Below are positions 1 to 9,022 of a stretch of 64,000 nt of DNA, one piece after another. Position 1 is the stretch's first letter, and each line of letters begins with the position of its first letter. The stretch lies in assembly GCA_002723155.1 (NCBI GenBank), contig PBNO01000014.1, positions 59,402-123,401 of the forward strand. Direction: 5' to 3'. This DNA is from Ponticaulis sp. (GTDB lineage Bacteria > Pseudomonadota > Alphaproteobacteria > Caulobacterales > Hyphomonadaceae). Both the position numbers and the translations under genes were made by a program. The notes beneath the pieces were generated by a model. The model did not search any database and was not told the origin of the DNA. It saw nothing but the letters and a program-made list of their open reading frames with translations.

Positions 1-186
1 TCTGGCAAACGTGCTCGTATGGCGCCGGATGTTCGCGCAGCATTGTCCAACACCGAACCGGAAGACGGTTGGGACCCGCGCACGATCCAGCCTTACTTTA
101 TGACGATGATCGTCCAGGAACTCGGCGGTTCTTTCAGCTTCACCGAAGGCGAAGAAACCGTGAGCTTCACTGTAACTGGACTTTAA
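1..186 (+). CDS. chpT: Histidine phosphotransferase ChpT, C-terminal end (partial)
   Basis: The window opens inside a gene. The last 61 codons read SGKRARMAPDVRAAL then PEDGWDPRTIQPYFM and end at TAA 184-186. This resembles the end of the degenerate ATPase-like domain of ChpT, the dimeric phosphotransferase that passes phosphate from the hybrid kinase CckA to CtrA and CpdR in alphaproteobacteria. The upstream dimerisation domain with the phospho-accepting His lies outside the window, so the call rests on the tail only. It is followed by the chemotaxis operon on the same strand after about 160 bp, and ctrA, the expected downstream target, lies 13 kb away. Confidence 0.7.
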   Translation, partial: SGKRARMAPDVRAALSNTEPEDGWDPRTIQPYFMTMIVQELGGSFSFTEGEETVSFTVTGL

Positions 187-346
187 GAAGTCCTAACTGG
201 ATTTGATCTAATTAAATAGAAACAAGCACTCGGCGGCATCAAAAGTCGCTGAGCTTGCAATTAATTACGCAACGAAAGCATTTTTTTAACCCAGATAAGC
301 GAAGGTCAGCCCGTCTAACTCTATAAATTTATAACAGGTGGGTTTT

Positions 347-3124
347 ATGGACGATCTTCTGAGTGAATTTCTCACCGAGACATCGGAATCTCTGGAAGTT
401 ATCGACTCCGAACTGGTGCGGTTCGAAGCGGAGCCGAATGATCAGGGCATTCTGAACAATGTTTTTCGACTTGTGCATACTATTAAAGGGACGTGCGGGT
501 TCCTCGGATTACCTCGTCTTGAAGCAGTAGCCCATGCGGGTGAAACACTGCTCGGCAAGTTCCGCGACGGTACGATTGAAGTTACACCGCCTCTGGTGAC
601 TCTGGTTCTTGAGTCTATTGACCAGATTAAAGCGCTGCTTGCTCACCTTGAAAATCACGAGACAGAGCCGGAAGGCGATGACGCCGAACTGATCTCTCGT
701 CTTGAAAAGGCCGCAGACGGCGAACTTGGTACGCCTGAGCCTGTGGCAGAAGCGCCTGCGCCAGCTCCTCAGCCGGCAGCAGCCGAAGCCAAGCCGGCAG
801 CGAGCGATAAGAAGCCTCGTCCTGCAAACCTCGCTGACGATGTGCGCTGGGATGAAGATCTCGGCCGTGAACTGCGCCCTGGTGAAGTGTCTCTTGCTGA
901 ACTGGAAGCCGCGTTTGCGTCTGTTGAAGTTGAAGACTTCTCCAATCCGCCTGACGCGACAGAAGAAACAGCTGAAGCAGCTGCGCCTGAAGCAGCCGCC
1001 TCCGACGCAGAAGAGCCAGAAGCCGTTACACCGGCAGCCGTTGCTGCAGCGATCGAAAAAGCGGTTGCGAACGAGCCAGAAATGGCATCGAACACACCGC
1101 GTGCCAGCCAGTCTATCCGCGTAAACGTGGATGTGCTCGAACACCTGATGAACATGGTGTCCGAACTGGTTCTCACACGTAACCAGCTTCTTCAGATGGT
1201 CCGTCAGATGGACGACTCTGAATTCAAGACACCGCTGCAACGTCTGTCTAATGTAACAGGCGAATTGCAGGATGCGGTCATGAAGACCCGCATGCAGCCA
1301 ATCGGCAATGCGTGGAAGAAAATTCCTCGTATCGTTCGCGACGCTGCTCAGGATCTCAACAAGAAGATCAAGCTGGTCATGGAAGGTGATCAGACTGAAC
1401 TCGACCGTCAGGTTCTTGAACTCATTCGCGATCCGCTGACACACATGATCCGCAACTCATGTGACCACGGTCTGGAGCTGCCATCTGATCGTATGGCTGT
1501 CGGCAAGCCTGAAGAAGGCACAATCATTCTGCGCGCTTATCACGAAGGTGGTCACATCCACATCGAACTGCGCGACGATGGTGCCGGTCTGAAAACAGCT
1601 CGCATTCGTCAGAAAGCGCTCGATAACGGTGTGATTACGCCGGAAGAAGCGACAACTATGACGGAAGCGCAAATTCACCGCCTGATCTTTGCGCCTGGCT
1701 TCTCGACTGCCGAGAAGGTGACAAACCTGTCCGGTCGCGGTGTGGGTATGGACGTTGTTCGTACAAACATCGAACTGATTGGCGGCGCGATCGATCTGGT
1801 ATCTCGCGAAGGCGAGGGCACGACCTTCACGATCAAAATCCCGCTGACACTCGCAATCGTGTCTGCACTGATCGTCGGGTCTCAGGGCCAGCGCTTTGCT
1901 GTGCCTCAGCTCTCTGTCGTGGAACTGGTTCGCACTGGTTCGAACAGCGAGAACAAAATCGAATCTATCAACGGTACTCAGGTTCTGCGTCTGCGTGATC
2001 GTCTGCTGCCAGTGCTTCCGCTCGCGAATGCACTCAAGCTTGATGATACAAACGCCGAGAACAAGAACCGCTTTGTCATCGTGATGCAGGTTGCATCCCA
2101 GCGCTTCGGTCTGGTGGTCGACGAAGTCTTCGACACAGAAGAAATTGTTGTGAAGCCGATCAACAGCGTGCTGCGTGACATTACCGAGTATTCCGGTTCT
2201 ACGATCCTCGGCGATGGCTCTGTAATCATGATCCTTGACCCGAACGGCATTTCCAAACTGGCTGCCTTCGACAAATCAACGACAGGAACCAAGCCGGTGG
2301 TACAAGAGACACGCAAGATCGTTTCTCGTGGCGACCAGAAAACGAGCCTGCTCGTCTTCTCTGCGGGCTCTGCAGAACCAAAAGCATGCCCGCTGTCGCT
2401 CGTCACACGTCTGGAAGAAATCGAAGTTGATCGCTTCGAGATGACAAACAAAGGCCCTGTGGTTCAGTACCGCGGTCAGCTTATGCCAGTCATTCCAATG
2501 TCTGGTGGCCTGACAGCGAACGAAGAAGGCCGTCAGCCGGTTCTCGTTGTGAACAATGGTGACAGCGTTGTCGGTATCGGCGTCGATAAAGTTCTCGACA
2601 TCACTGAAGACGTTCTGAAAGTTGCAATCGGCGACACGACACCAGGCGTTCTGGGTACGGCTGTCATCGGCGGCAAGGCGACAGAAGTTATCGATATCGG
2701 TCATTTCCTCGGCCAGGCTGACTATGACTGGGCGAAGGCGATGTCTGAAGGTCCAAAAGAGCCTAAGTCTCTTCTGCTCTTCGAAAGCCATGACTTCTTC
2801 CGCAACATGTTGGCACCGCTTCTCGAAGCATCCGGCTACCGCGTAACAACGGTCTCATCTGTTGAAGAAGCTCTTGCTGCGAACATCGAGCCGTCTGACT
2901 TCGATGTGGTGCTTGCTGACATCGACAATGACGCTGAAGCCCGTGCCTTCGTCGACAAGCTTTCTACTGACGCTGAATGGGCTGATGTGCCACGCGTCGC
3001 AATGTCTAACCGCGAAGAAAGCCTCGTGACACCTGACTTCGCTGGCTGTGTCCGCAAGTCTGACCGTCATGGCCTTCTCGCAGTTCTCGATCAAACCGCT
3101 AGCCTTAAAGGACAAGCCGCATGA
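347..3124 (+). CDS. cheA: Chemotaxis histidine kinase CheA with C-terminal receiver-like domain
   Basis: Central kinase of chemotaxis; it autophosphorylates and donates phosphate to CheY and CheB. The ATG at 347 is chosen over an in-frame GTG at 338 because AGGTGG lies just upstream of it. Order of parts (about 925 aa): an Hpt domain with phospho-accepting His44 (RLVHTIKGTCGFLG), a long Ala/Pro/Glu-rich linker (about 130-245), dimerisation helices, an ATPase with N-box HMIRNSCDHGLE and G-boxes DDGAG and GRGVGMDVV, a CheW-like coupling domain, what looks like a second, more diverged CheW-like stretch (about 660-780), and a C-terminal receiver-like domain (about 790-910) retaining VVLADID. It is longer than a standard CheA of about 650-700 aa. 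It overlaps cheW by ATGA. Confidence 0.96.
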   Translation: MDDLLSEFLTETSESLEVIDSELVRFEAEPNDQGILNNVFRLVHTIKGTCGFLGLPRLEAVAHAGETLLGKFRDGTIEVTPPLVTLVLESIDQIKALLAHLENHETEPEGDDAELISRLEKAADGELGTPEPVAEAPAPAPQPAAAEAKPAASDKKPRPANLADDVRWDEDLGRELRPGEVSLAELEAAFASVEVEDFSNPPDATEETAEAAAPEAAASDAEEPEAVTPAAVAAAIEKAVANEPEMASNTPRASQSIRVNVDVLEHLMNMVSELVLTRNQLLQMVRQMDDSEFKTPLQRLSNVTGELQDAVMKTRMQPIGNAWKKIPRIVRDAAQDLNKKIKLVMEGDQTELDRQVLELIRDPLTHMIRNSCDHGLELPSDRMAVGKPEEGTIILRAYHEGGHIHIELRDDGAGLKTARIRQKALDNGVITPEEATTMTEAQIHRLIFAPGFSTAEKVTNLSGRGVGMDVVRTNIELIGGAIDLVSREGEGTTFTIKIPLTLAIVSALIVGSQGQRFAVPQLSVVELVRTGSNSENKIESINGTQVLRLRDRLLPVLPLANALKLDDTNAENKNRFVIVMQVASQRFGLVVDEVFDTEEIVVKPINSVLRDITEYSGSTILGDGSVIMILDPNGISKLAAFDKSTTGTKPVVQETRKIVSRGDQKTSLLVFSAGSAEPKACPLSLVTRLEEIEVDRFEMTNKGPVVQYRGQLMPVIPMSGGLTANEEGRQPVLVVNNGDSVVGIGVDKVLDITEDVLKVAIGDTTPGVLGTAVIGGKATEVIDIGHFLGQADYDWAKAMSEGPKEPKSLLLFESHDFFRNMLAPLLEASGYRVTTVSSVEEALAANIEPSDFDVVLADIDNDAEARAFVDKLSTDAEWADVPRVAMSNREESLVTPDFAGCVRKSDRHGLLAVLDQTASLKGQAA

Positions 3125-3582
3125 GCAGCACTGAATACATCACGCTCTATATTGGTGGGCAGCTCTTTGGCGCCGCAGTATCGCGCATCCACGACGTCTT
3201 TGCACCGGAATCCATTACACCGGTGCCACTTGCAACCAAGGAAGTCGCAGGCCTTCTGAACCTGCGTGGCCGGATCGTGACAGCAATTGATGCACGCTCC
3301 CGCCTCGGTCTTCCGAAGCGCGAAGATGATGCCTCTGTAATGGCCATCGGCATTGAGAAGGGGACTGAATCTTTCGGTCTTCTGATCGACGAAGTTGGCG
3401 AAGTGAAAACCCTGGATGATGGCGACCGGGAAGACGTACCGAGCAATCTCGACCCTGTGTGGGCGCAGATCGCATCGGGTGTCTACCGCCTTGATGACGG
3501 CCTTCTGGTTGTTATCGATATCGACAAAATTCTGGCATTCGAAAGTGAAACTGACGCTGATCGCGGCGCTAAAGCTGCGTAG
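3121..3582 (+). CDS. cheW: Chemotaxis coupling protein CheW
   Basis: Scaffold protein that links chemoreceptors to CheA at the inner membrane. The 153 residues form one CheW beta-barrel domain: the start YITLYIGGQLFGAAVSRIHDV, the central LLNLRGRIVTAIDARSRLGL and the late VYRLDDGLLVVIDIDKIL are typical family positions. Length is normal. The ATG overlaps the cheA stop codon by four bases, which implies translational coupling. cheY follows 19 bp after the stop. Confidence 0.95.
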   Translation: MSSTEYITLYIGGQLFGAAVSRIHDVFAPESITPVPLATKEVAGLLNLRGRIVTAIDARSRLGLPKREDDASVMAIGIEKGTESFGLLIDEVGEVKTLDDGDREDVPSNLDPVWAQIASGVYRLDDGLLVVIDIDKILAFESETDADRGAKAA

Positions 3583-3601
3583 TCTCTGAAGGGAATTTGA
3601 A

Positions 3602-3967
3602 ATGAAGCGGTGTTTGATTGTTGATGACTCGCGCGTCGTGAGAAAAGTTGCACGCCGCATCGTGGAAGATCTCCATTTTTCGACCGAGGAAGCGGCCGAC
3701 GGATCTGAGGCTCTTGAAGCCTGCCGTCGCGCTATGCCGGATGCAGTTCTGCTCGATTGGAACATGCCTGTGATGAACGGCATTGATTTCCTGCGGGCTC
3801 TGCGTCGCGAACCAGGCGGCGAAGACCCGATCGTTGTATTCTGCACGACTGAAAATGACATGGACCATATCGCCGAAGCGATCCGCTCTGGCGCGAATGA
3901 GTACATTATGAAGCCGTTCGATAGCGAAATTATTGAATCAAAGTTCGCCGAAGTCGGCCTCGTCTGA
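3602..3967 (+). CDS. cheY: Chemotaxis response regulator CheY
   Basis: Single receiver domain of 121 aa that is phosphorylated by CheA and acts on the flagellar switch or as a phosphate sink. All receiver residues are present: the acidic pair Asp8-Asp9, phospho-acceptor Asp52 in VLLDWNMPVMNG, the Thr82/Thr83 switch position and Lys104 in IMKPFD. A purine-rich AAGGGAATTTGAA precedes the ATG. It lies between cheW and cheB in one transcription unit, with gaps of 19 and 11 bp. Confidence 0.95.
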   Translation: MKRCLIVDDSRVVRKVARRIVEDLHFSTEEAADGSEALEACRRAMPDAVLLDWNMPVMNGIDFLRALRREPGGEDPIVVFCTTENDMDHIAEAIRSGANEYIMKPFDSEIIESKFAEVGLV

Positions 3968-3978
3968 TCGGACATTGA

Positions 3979-5127
3979 ATGACCATTGCAGCAACAATAA
4001 AACCCCAGACCGGGGCGCCTATCCGGGTGCAACTCATTGACGACAGCGCAGTCGTCCGCGGCCTTACCCGCCGCTGGCTGACCGGCGTAGATGGCATTGA
4101 GCTTGTCGTGGTGAGCACTGACGGTATGCAAGGGGTGGCGGACGCGACGAAAGTGCGTCCGGACATAATTATCCTGGATGTTGAGATGCCGCGCATGGAT
4201 GGGCTTGAAGCTCTCCCGCACCTGCGACGCGCTGCACCAAATGCCAAAATCATTATGGCGTCGACGCTCACTCATAAGGGCGCCAACGTTACGATTTCCG
4301 CGCTATCGAAAGGCGCGACGGACTATCTTCCAAAGCCGGAAGCAAGCCAGCTTGGCGGCGCTGAAGCCTATCGCGATGCGTTGATCGAGAAGATCCGTCT
4401 GTTCGGTAAGCCGGAAGAAGCCAAACGCCCATTCCCGGCGCCAATGCCGCTGCGTCCTGCATCGGTCAAGCCGAATGAAGCGCCGCGTCCTGAGCTCAAA
4501 ATTCCGTCCAAGCCGGAATTGCACAAGCCGCCGACACGCTGGACACGCCCGAACGCGATTGTTGTCGCAAGTTCAACGGGCGGGCCACAGGCTCTACAGG
4601 CTGTCCTGCCGGAGATTTGCAAGAAGACGGACCTGCCTATTCTGGTCGTCCAGCATATGCCGCCAACCTTCACGTCTATCCTTGCAGAGCACCTCAATGC
4701 GACCTGTAAGCACGAAGTCGCCGAAGGTCAGCAAGGTGAGCAGGTGATGCGTAATCGCATTTACATTGCGCCGGGCGGCTATCACATGTTCGTCGAGAAA
4801 AAAGGCGCGACGCCGACAATCGGCCTGAACCAGGATGCACAGGTGAATTTCTGCCGTCCTGCGGCTGATGTCCTGTTCAACGCTGCCGCAAAAGTCTACG
4901 GTGCAGCACTGACAGCAGTCGTGCTCACAGGTATGGGCGCTGACGGATGTCAGGGTGTTGCAACGATTGTTGATCAGGGTGGCCGGTCCATCGTGCAGGA
5001 TCAGAAATCAAGTGTGGTCTGGGGTATGCCGGGCGCGGTTTTCAATGCCGGTCTTGCACATTCTGTCCATCCACTGAACGAAATTGCTGACGCGGTCGGC
5101 AAATCACTCCATGGAGTTATGTCATGA
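3979..5127 (+). CDS. cheB: Chemotaxis methylesterase/glutamine deamidase CheB
   Basis: Removes methyl groups from chemoreceptor glutamates for adaptation. Residues about 15-125 form a receiver domain (acidic pair Asp21-Asp22, phospho-acceptor Asp67 in IIILDVEMPRMDG). A Pro/Lys-rich linker (about 145-190) joins it to the esterase domain. The catalytic residues are visible: Ser199 in VASSTGGP, His226 in VVQHMPP and the late Asp in TGMGADG. The 382-aa length is typical. The stop overlaps the cheR start by ATGA. Confidence 0.96.
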   Translation: MTIAATIKPQTGAPIRVQLIDDSAVVRGLTRRWLTGVDGIELVVVSTDGMQGVADATKVRPDIIILDVEMPRMDGLEALPHLRRAAPNAKIIMASTLTHKGANVTISALSKGATDYLPKPEASQLGGAEAYRDALIEKIRLFGKPEEAKRPFPAPMPLRPASVKPNEAPRPELKIPSKPELHKPPTRWTRPNAIVVASSTGGPQALQAVLPEICKKTDLPILVVQHMPPTFTSILAEHLNATCKHEVAEGQQGEQVMRNRIYIAPGGYHMFVEKKGATPTIGLNQDAQVNFCRPAADVLFNAAAKVYGAALTAVVLTGMGADGCQGVATIVDQGGRSIVQDQKSSVVWGMPGAVFNAGLAHSVHPLNEIADAVGKSLHGVMS

Positions 5128-5963
5128 ACGATGCTGATTTTGATTTCGTGACGTCCGAGCTGAAACGCCGTTCAGGCATCGTTATCGGCAAGGACAAAAT
5201 GTACCTCCTGGAGAGCCGACTTTCGCCGATTGCGCGCAAGGAAGGTCTTGAATCGATTGGTGAGCTGGTTTCGCTGGTGCGCCGTAATCGTGACGAACGC
5301 CTGATGAAGGTCATCGTCGACGCTATGACGACGAACGAAACCTTCTTCTTCCGCGATAAGACGCCGTTCGACCATCTTGAGAAAGCCGTACTGCCGGCAC
5401 TTCGCGAGAAGCGTCCGGGCCAGCGTATCCGCATTCTCTGCGCGGCATGTTCGACGGGTCAGGAGCCATATTCCATTGCGATGATGCTGGACCAGAACCC
5501 GGCTCTGACGGGTGGTGCGCCAGTTGAGATTACTGCGGTCGATATTTCTGATCGCGTGCTCGATAAAGCGCGCGCTGGTCTCTACAGCCAGTTCGAAGTT
5601 CAGCGCGGTCTGCCAATTCGTACGCTGATGACGTATTTCACCCAGCAGGGTGATGTCTGGAAGCTGTCTGACAACATCCGCTCTAAGGTTCAGTTCAAAA
5701 ACGTGAATCTGCTGGATCCGATGACAACGCTTGGTAAGTTTGACGTGGTGTTCTGCCGTAACGTTTTGATTTACTTCGACCTTCAGACGAAGCGTGACAT
5801 TCTTCAGCGTCTCTCCGCACAAATGAATGATCCTAGCTTCCTGCTTCTCGGTGCTGCTGAGACGGTTGTTGGCGTTGTAGATTCATTTGCGCCGAACAAA
5901 GAGTTCCGTGGGCTGTACGAAAAGTCTGGCACTGCAGGTCGTGCGGGCATTCGCGCCGCATAA
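5124..5963 (+). CDS. cheR: Chemotaxis protein methyltransferase CheR
   Basis: Transfers methyl groups from S-adenosylmethionine to receptor glutamates, opposing CheB. The 279 aa contain the N-terminal helical CheR_N part (DFDFVTSELKRRSGIVI) and the Rossmann-like methyltransferase part with the SAM-binding ILCAACSTGQEPYSIAM and the conserved FDVVFCRNVLIYFD. It is the last gene of the operon, translationally coupled to cheB, and is followed 27 bp later by an intrinsic terminator. No cheD or chemoreceptor gene is visible next to it. Confidence 0.96.
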   Translation: MNDADFDFVTSELKRRSGIVIGKDKMYLLESRLSPIARKEGLESIGELVSLVRRNRDERLMKVIVDAMTTNETFFFRDKTPFDHLEKAVLPALREKRPGQRIRILCAACSTGQEPYSIAMMLDQNPALTGGAPVEITAVDISDRVLDKARAGLYSQFEVQRGLPIRTLMTYFTQQGDVWKLSDNIRSKVQFKNVNLLDPMTTLGKFDVVFCRNVLIYFDLQTKRDILQRLSAQMNDPSFLLLGAAETVVGVVDSFAPNKEFRGLYEKSGTAGRAGIRAA

Positions 5964-5984
5964 CCCGGTCTCGAGAGTTACAAG

Positions 5985-6018
5985 AAAAAAGCCTGCCAGA
6001 CATCTGGCAGGCTTTTTT
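5985..6018. terminator. Strong intrinsic terminator after cheR
   Basis: A 10-bp perfect stem (GCCTGCCAGA, 5991-6000, pairing with TCTGGCAGGC, 6003-6012) with a 2-base apex is followed by TTTTTT and preceded by AAAAAA. It can therefore work in both directions and separates the chemotaxis operon from the convergent MFS gene. Confidence 0.93.
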
Positions 6019-6040
6019 GTTTTCAGAGACTGTAGCGCTT

Positions 6041-7705
6041 CTATTCGGGTGTGACAGGCGCTCCGGGTGCTGCATCCTCAACCGCGTGCTCTGCTTTGCG
6101 AATTGGCTTTTCCGCTTGCCCGCGACCACGCAGCTGGATCACTGGCACGAACAGAATTGAGATCAGCGCGAAGACAACGATCACGACACCGCCCATAAAG
6201 ATGAAGCTCATGGAGTCGGCAAAAGCGACTTTCAGGAATGGCGGCATCTCGACTGCAGCGCCTGCAGTTTCTGCTGACATGTATTCTGCCTGCAGACGGC
6301 CAAGATTGATGTTACCGGCAGCTTCAGGAAACTGCTGAGACAGGTTTTCGGTGAGCCTTGAGGTCATCAGAGCACCGAAGATCGCAACGCCAACCACAGA
6401 GCCTGTCTGGCGTAGGAACATGCCTGTAGAGGTCGCAACGCCGACCTGTTGGACTGGTGATGCGCTCTGGGAGACGAGCGTGAACAGGCTTTGTGACGGG
6501 CCAAGGCCGAGACCGACAAGGAACAACCTCCAGATGACGTCATAGGCGCTGGAGTTTTCGGTCAGATGCGTCATCAGCCAGAGGCCGATAATCTGCACCA
6601 CAGCGCCGCCCAACATAAAGGCTTTATACTTTCCAGTCTTCGTGACGAGCCGGCCCACGAGGAAGGCAGACAGTATAAGCCCGCCCATAAGTGGCAGCAT
6701 TGAGAAGCCGGAATTGGTGGCTTTGATACCAATCACCAGCTGCAGGTAGAGCGGCACGTAAATGATCGTGCCCATGAAGGCCATTGAGATGATGAAGGAC
6801 GAGATCATGCTTGTTGTGAAGGCCTTGTTCCTGAACAGGCCAAGTGGCAGGACCGGGTCTTTTACGCGGCTCTGCACGATCAGAAAGGCAATGCCGGTGA
6901 CGATGGCGAGGGCGAAAAGCAGATCCACCGCAGGATCAAACCAGCCGTCTGTCGGGCCGTGTGTCAGTGCGAGCATGAGCGCACCAAGCGATGTGACGAT
7001 CAGAATGCCGCCAACATAGTCAATCGTGCCGCCCGTTCGCGTGCCGATGTCTGGCATTTTGCGGTTAATCATGAAGAGCGCCAGAAGAGACGTTGGCAGG
7101 TTGATATAAAACACCCAGCGCCAGCCTGCGATGTGAACTCCCAGAATGTCCGTTGTACCATGGTCGGTGAACCAGCCGCCAATAATCGGTCCGACTACGC
7201 TCGCAAGGCCGAACACTGCGCCGAAAAGACCGGCATATTTTGCGCGTTCACGTGGTTCGAACAGGTCCGCAATCGTGGCGAAGGCGGATGTGAACAGCGC
7301 GCCGCCGCCGATACCCTGAAGGCCGCGAAACACAATCAGCTGTGTCATGCCGGACCCAAGCACGGGCAGGTCACCGAATTCGCCCGCCAGACCGCATAGC
7401 CAGGAACCGAGAATGAAGATGAAGATGCCGGCAATCAGAACACTTTTGCGGCCGTACATATCGCCGAGCTTGCCCCAGATCGGCACCATGACTGTAGACG
7501 TCAGAAGATAGGTCGTCGTTACCCATGCATAAATCTCAAGCCCGTGAAGGTCTGCCACGATGCGTGGCATCGCGGTCGAAACGATGGTCTGGTCCAGTGC
7601 GCTAAGCAGGAAGACGATCATCACAGCCAGGAAGGTGGCGCGCTTTTGCTCCGGCGTCGCTTGCGGTTGACCTGTTTCGCCAAACGGTAGGGCCTGATCT
7701 GTCAT
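6041..7705 (-). CDS. MFS drug/proton antiporter, DHA2 (EmrB/QacA) family
   Basis: Inner-membrane exporter of 554 aa with about 14 predicted membrane segments, as expected for the DHA2 family. Family signatures visible are the N-terminal LDQTIVSTAMPRIVADL, the loop motif GKLGDMYGRKSVL and the antiporter motif C region GAVFGLASVVGPIIGGWF. The C-terminal tail is charged. Substrate cannot be read from sequence; multidrug or toxic-compound efflux is the usual role. It is monocistronic and divergent from the downstream acyltransferase gene; no TetR or MarR regulator is adjacent. Confidence 0.88.
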   Translation of the reverse strand: MTDQALPFGETGQPQATPEQKRATFLAVMIVFLLSALDQTIVSTAMPRIVADLHGLEIYAWVTTTYLLTSTVMVPIWGKLGDMYGRKSVLIAGIFIFILGSWLCGLAGEFGDLPVLGSGMTQLIVFRGLQGIGGGALFTSAFATIADLFEPRERAKYAGLFGAVFGLASVVGPIIGGWFTDHGTTDILGVHIAGWRWVFYINLPTSLLALFMINRKMPDIGTRTGGTIDYVGGILIVTSLGALMLALTHGPTDGWFDPAVDLLFALAIVTGIAFLIVQSRVKDPVLPLGLFRNKAFTTSMISSFIISMAFMGTIIYVPLYLQLVIGIKATNSGFSMLPLMGGLILSAFLVGRLVTKTGKYKAFMLGGAVVQIIGLWLMTHLTENSSAYDVIWRLFLVGLGLGPSQSLFTLVSQSASPVQQVGVATSTGMFLRQTGSVVGVAIFGALMTSRLTENLSQQFPEAAGNINLGRLQAEYMSAETAGAAVEMPPFLKVAFADSMSFIFMGGVVIVVFALISILFVPVIQLRGRGQAEKPIRKAEHAVEDAAPGAPVTPE

Positions 7706-7951
7706 GAATAGCGTCCATTGTACGGTGTATAGTTGTATCTTGCTACATCCATTGCGTGAGGACGATCAACCCCGCTTTCCATCAAATGAATTCGGATGCC
7801 TGACATGTGAGCAGGGCTCACAGACCATTTTCTCCCAAAAGGGGAATTGGCGGCTCGCAGTTTGCAAAATTCGCGATTGAACACCTGCGCATGGCGGATT
7901 CTGGCACACCTGCCAGCGTTTCGTTTGCGCGCTGAGACGAGAGCGAGCGAT

Positions 7952-8998
7952 ATGCTATCCGGAATTCACCTGCTGCGCGGCGTTGCGGCCCTTCTGGTCG
8001 CAGGATTTCACATCTATGCGGCGTCGGCGGGCGGTGAGAACGGGAATCCGGTTCTCTTTTCGGCCTTCAAAGGTGGGGCACTTGGCGTAGACATCTTCTT
8101 CGTCATTAGTGGCTTCATCATTTACTACGCGGCAGCGCGCGCGCCCGTCTGGTCATCCGGGCGCTTCATGGCGGGGCGGTTTTTCCGTATCTATCCGGTC
8201 TATTGGGCCGTTCTGATTGGCTATTTCGCGCTGTTGATTGGCCTGTGGGTGCTGACAGGAGATGCAAGCCGGTTCGCAGACCCGCAAACGATGATCCGGT
8301 CCATTTTCCTGTTTCCGTCTGATGTGCACGTCATCGAGATTTCATGGACACTCACTATCGAACTTCTGTTCTATGTACTTTTCGCGGCGACTTTCCGTGG
8401 CCCGAATTCCGATACCAGCCTTGTCTTCACATCCATGCTCAGCTGGGCGTTTCTTTCTGTGCTCTACACGGTCGCAGGCGTAGATGCGGGCGGTCTGAAT
8501 GTCATCTTCCATCCGGCGGTTAGCGAGCTGCTCTTTGGTATGATTATCTGCGAGCTCTGGATGAAGGGCATGCGCCGTTTTGCGCTTCCAATGTTTGCGT
8601 TCGGGGCAGGGGGGCTGCTGGCGACGCTCATTCTTGTACCCGGCCACGAACTTCATGAGTGGCGTGCTTTGCAGGCCGGTGTGCCAGCGGCATTCCTCGT
8701 TTATGGCGCGCTGGGGCTCAATTTCCGTCTGGGTTTCTTAGGTAAGTTGTTCGGGGATGCATCTTACATGCTTTACCTTGTCCACCTGCCAGCATTCATG
8801 GTGCTTGGTTTCCTGGTCGAGAAAGCAGCCGGTATCAGCATTTATGCCAACGACCTTACCATGGGGATCACGCTGGTGCTGACCGTTGTCGCAGCCTGCG
8901 TACTTCACCTGTTGTTTGAGCGACCATATCAGGTCTGGTACAAGGCTTTGATGGCGCGTTTCGACGGTCGCGAAAAGCAGGCGCACCAGACAAGCTGA
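7952..8998 (+). CDS. Membrane acyltransferase, acyltransferase-3 family
   Basis: Multi-pass membrane O-acyltransferase of the acyltransferase-3 (OafA/NodX/ExoZ) family, which acylates cell-surface sugars. The start at ATG 7952 (MLSGIHLLRGVAALLVAGFH) is preferred: the family begins with this LRG.AAL.V..FH block, in which the His is the proposed catalytic residue. The 35 codons upstream from TTG 7847 look non-coding. Further family marks are GVDIFFVISGFIIYY and FFRIYPVYW. About 348 aa and roughly 10 membrane segments. The acceptor is unknown. Confidence 0.85.
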   Translation: MLSGIHLLRGVAALLVAGFHIYAASAGGENGNPVLFSAFKGGALGVDIFFVISGFIIYYAAARAPVWSSGRFMAGRFFRIYPVYWAVLIGYFALLIGLWVLTGDASRFADPQTMIRSIFLFPSDVHVIEISWTLTIELLFYVLFAATFRGPNSDTSLVFTSMLSWAFLSVLYTVAGVDAGGLNVIFHPAVSELLFGMIICELWMKGMRRFALPMFAFGAGGLLATLILVPGHELHEWRALQAGVPAAFLVYGALGLNFRLGFLGKLFGDASYMLYLVHLPAFMVLGFLVEKAAGISIYANDLTMGITLVLTVVAACVLHLLFERPYQVWYKALMARFDGREKQAHQTS

Positions 8999-9022
8999 GG
9001 CACCCGCTTTTCGGTATGAGCG

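Noticed and set aside
338-346. GTG start for cheA at 338
   Set aside because: AGGTGG overlapping this codon is the ribosome-binding site for ATG 347; the protein then begins MDDLLSEFLTETSE as expected of an Hpt domain.
509-1444. Long minus-strand frame inside cheA
   Set aside because: Antisense shadow of cheA, Cys/Arg/Phe-rich with no domain and no ribosome-binding site. Similar frames over many other genes were dismissed for the same reason.
3091-4275. 394-aa minus-strand frame over cheW and cheY
   Set aside because: Entirely antisense to well-supported chemotaxis genes; composition is non-coding.
7847-7951. Upstream extension of the acyltransferase
   Set aside because: TTG start, no ribosome-binding site, no similarity; the family pattern begins at ATG 7952.
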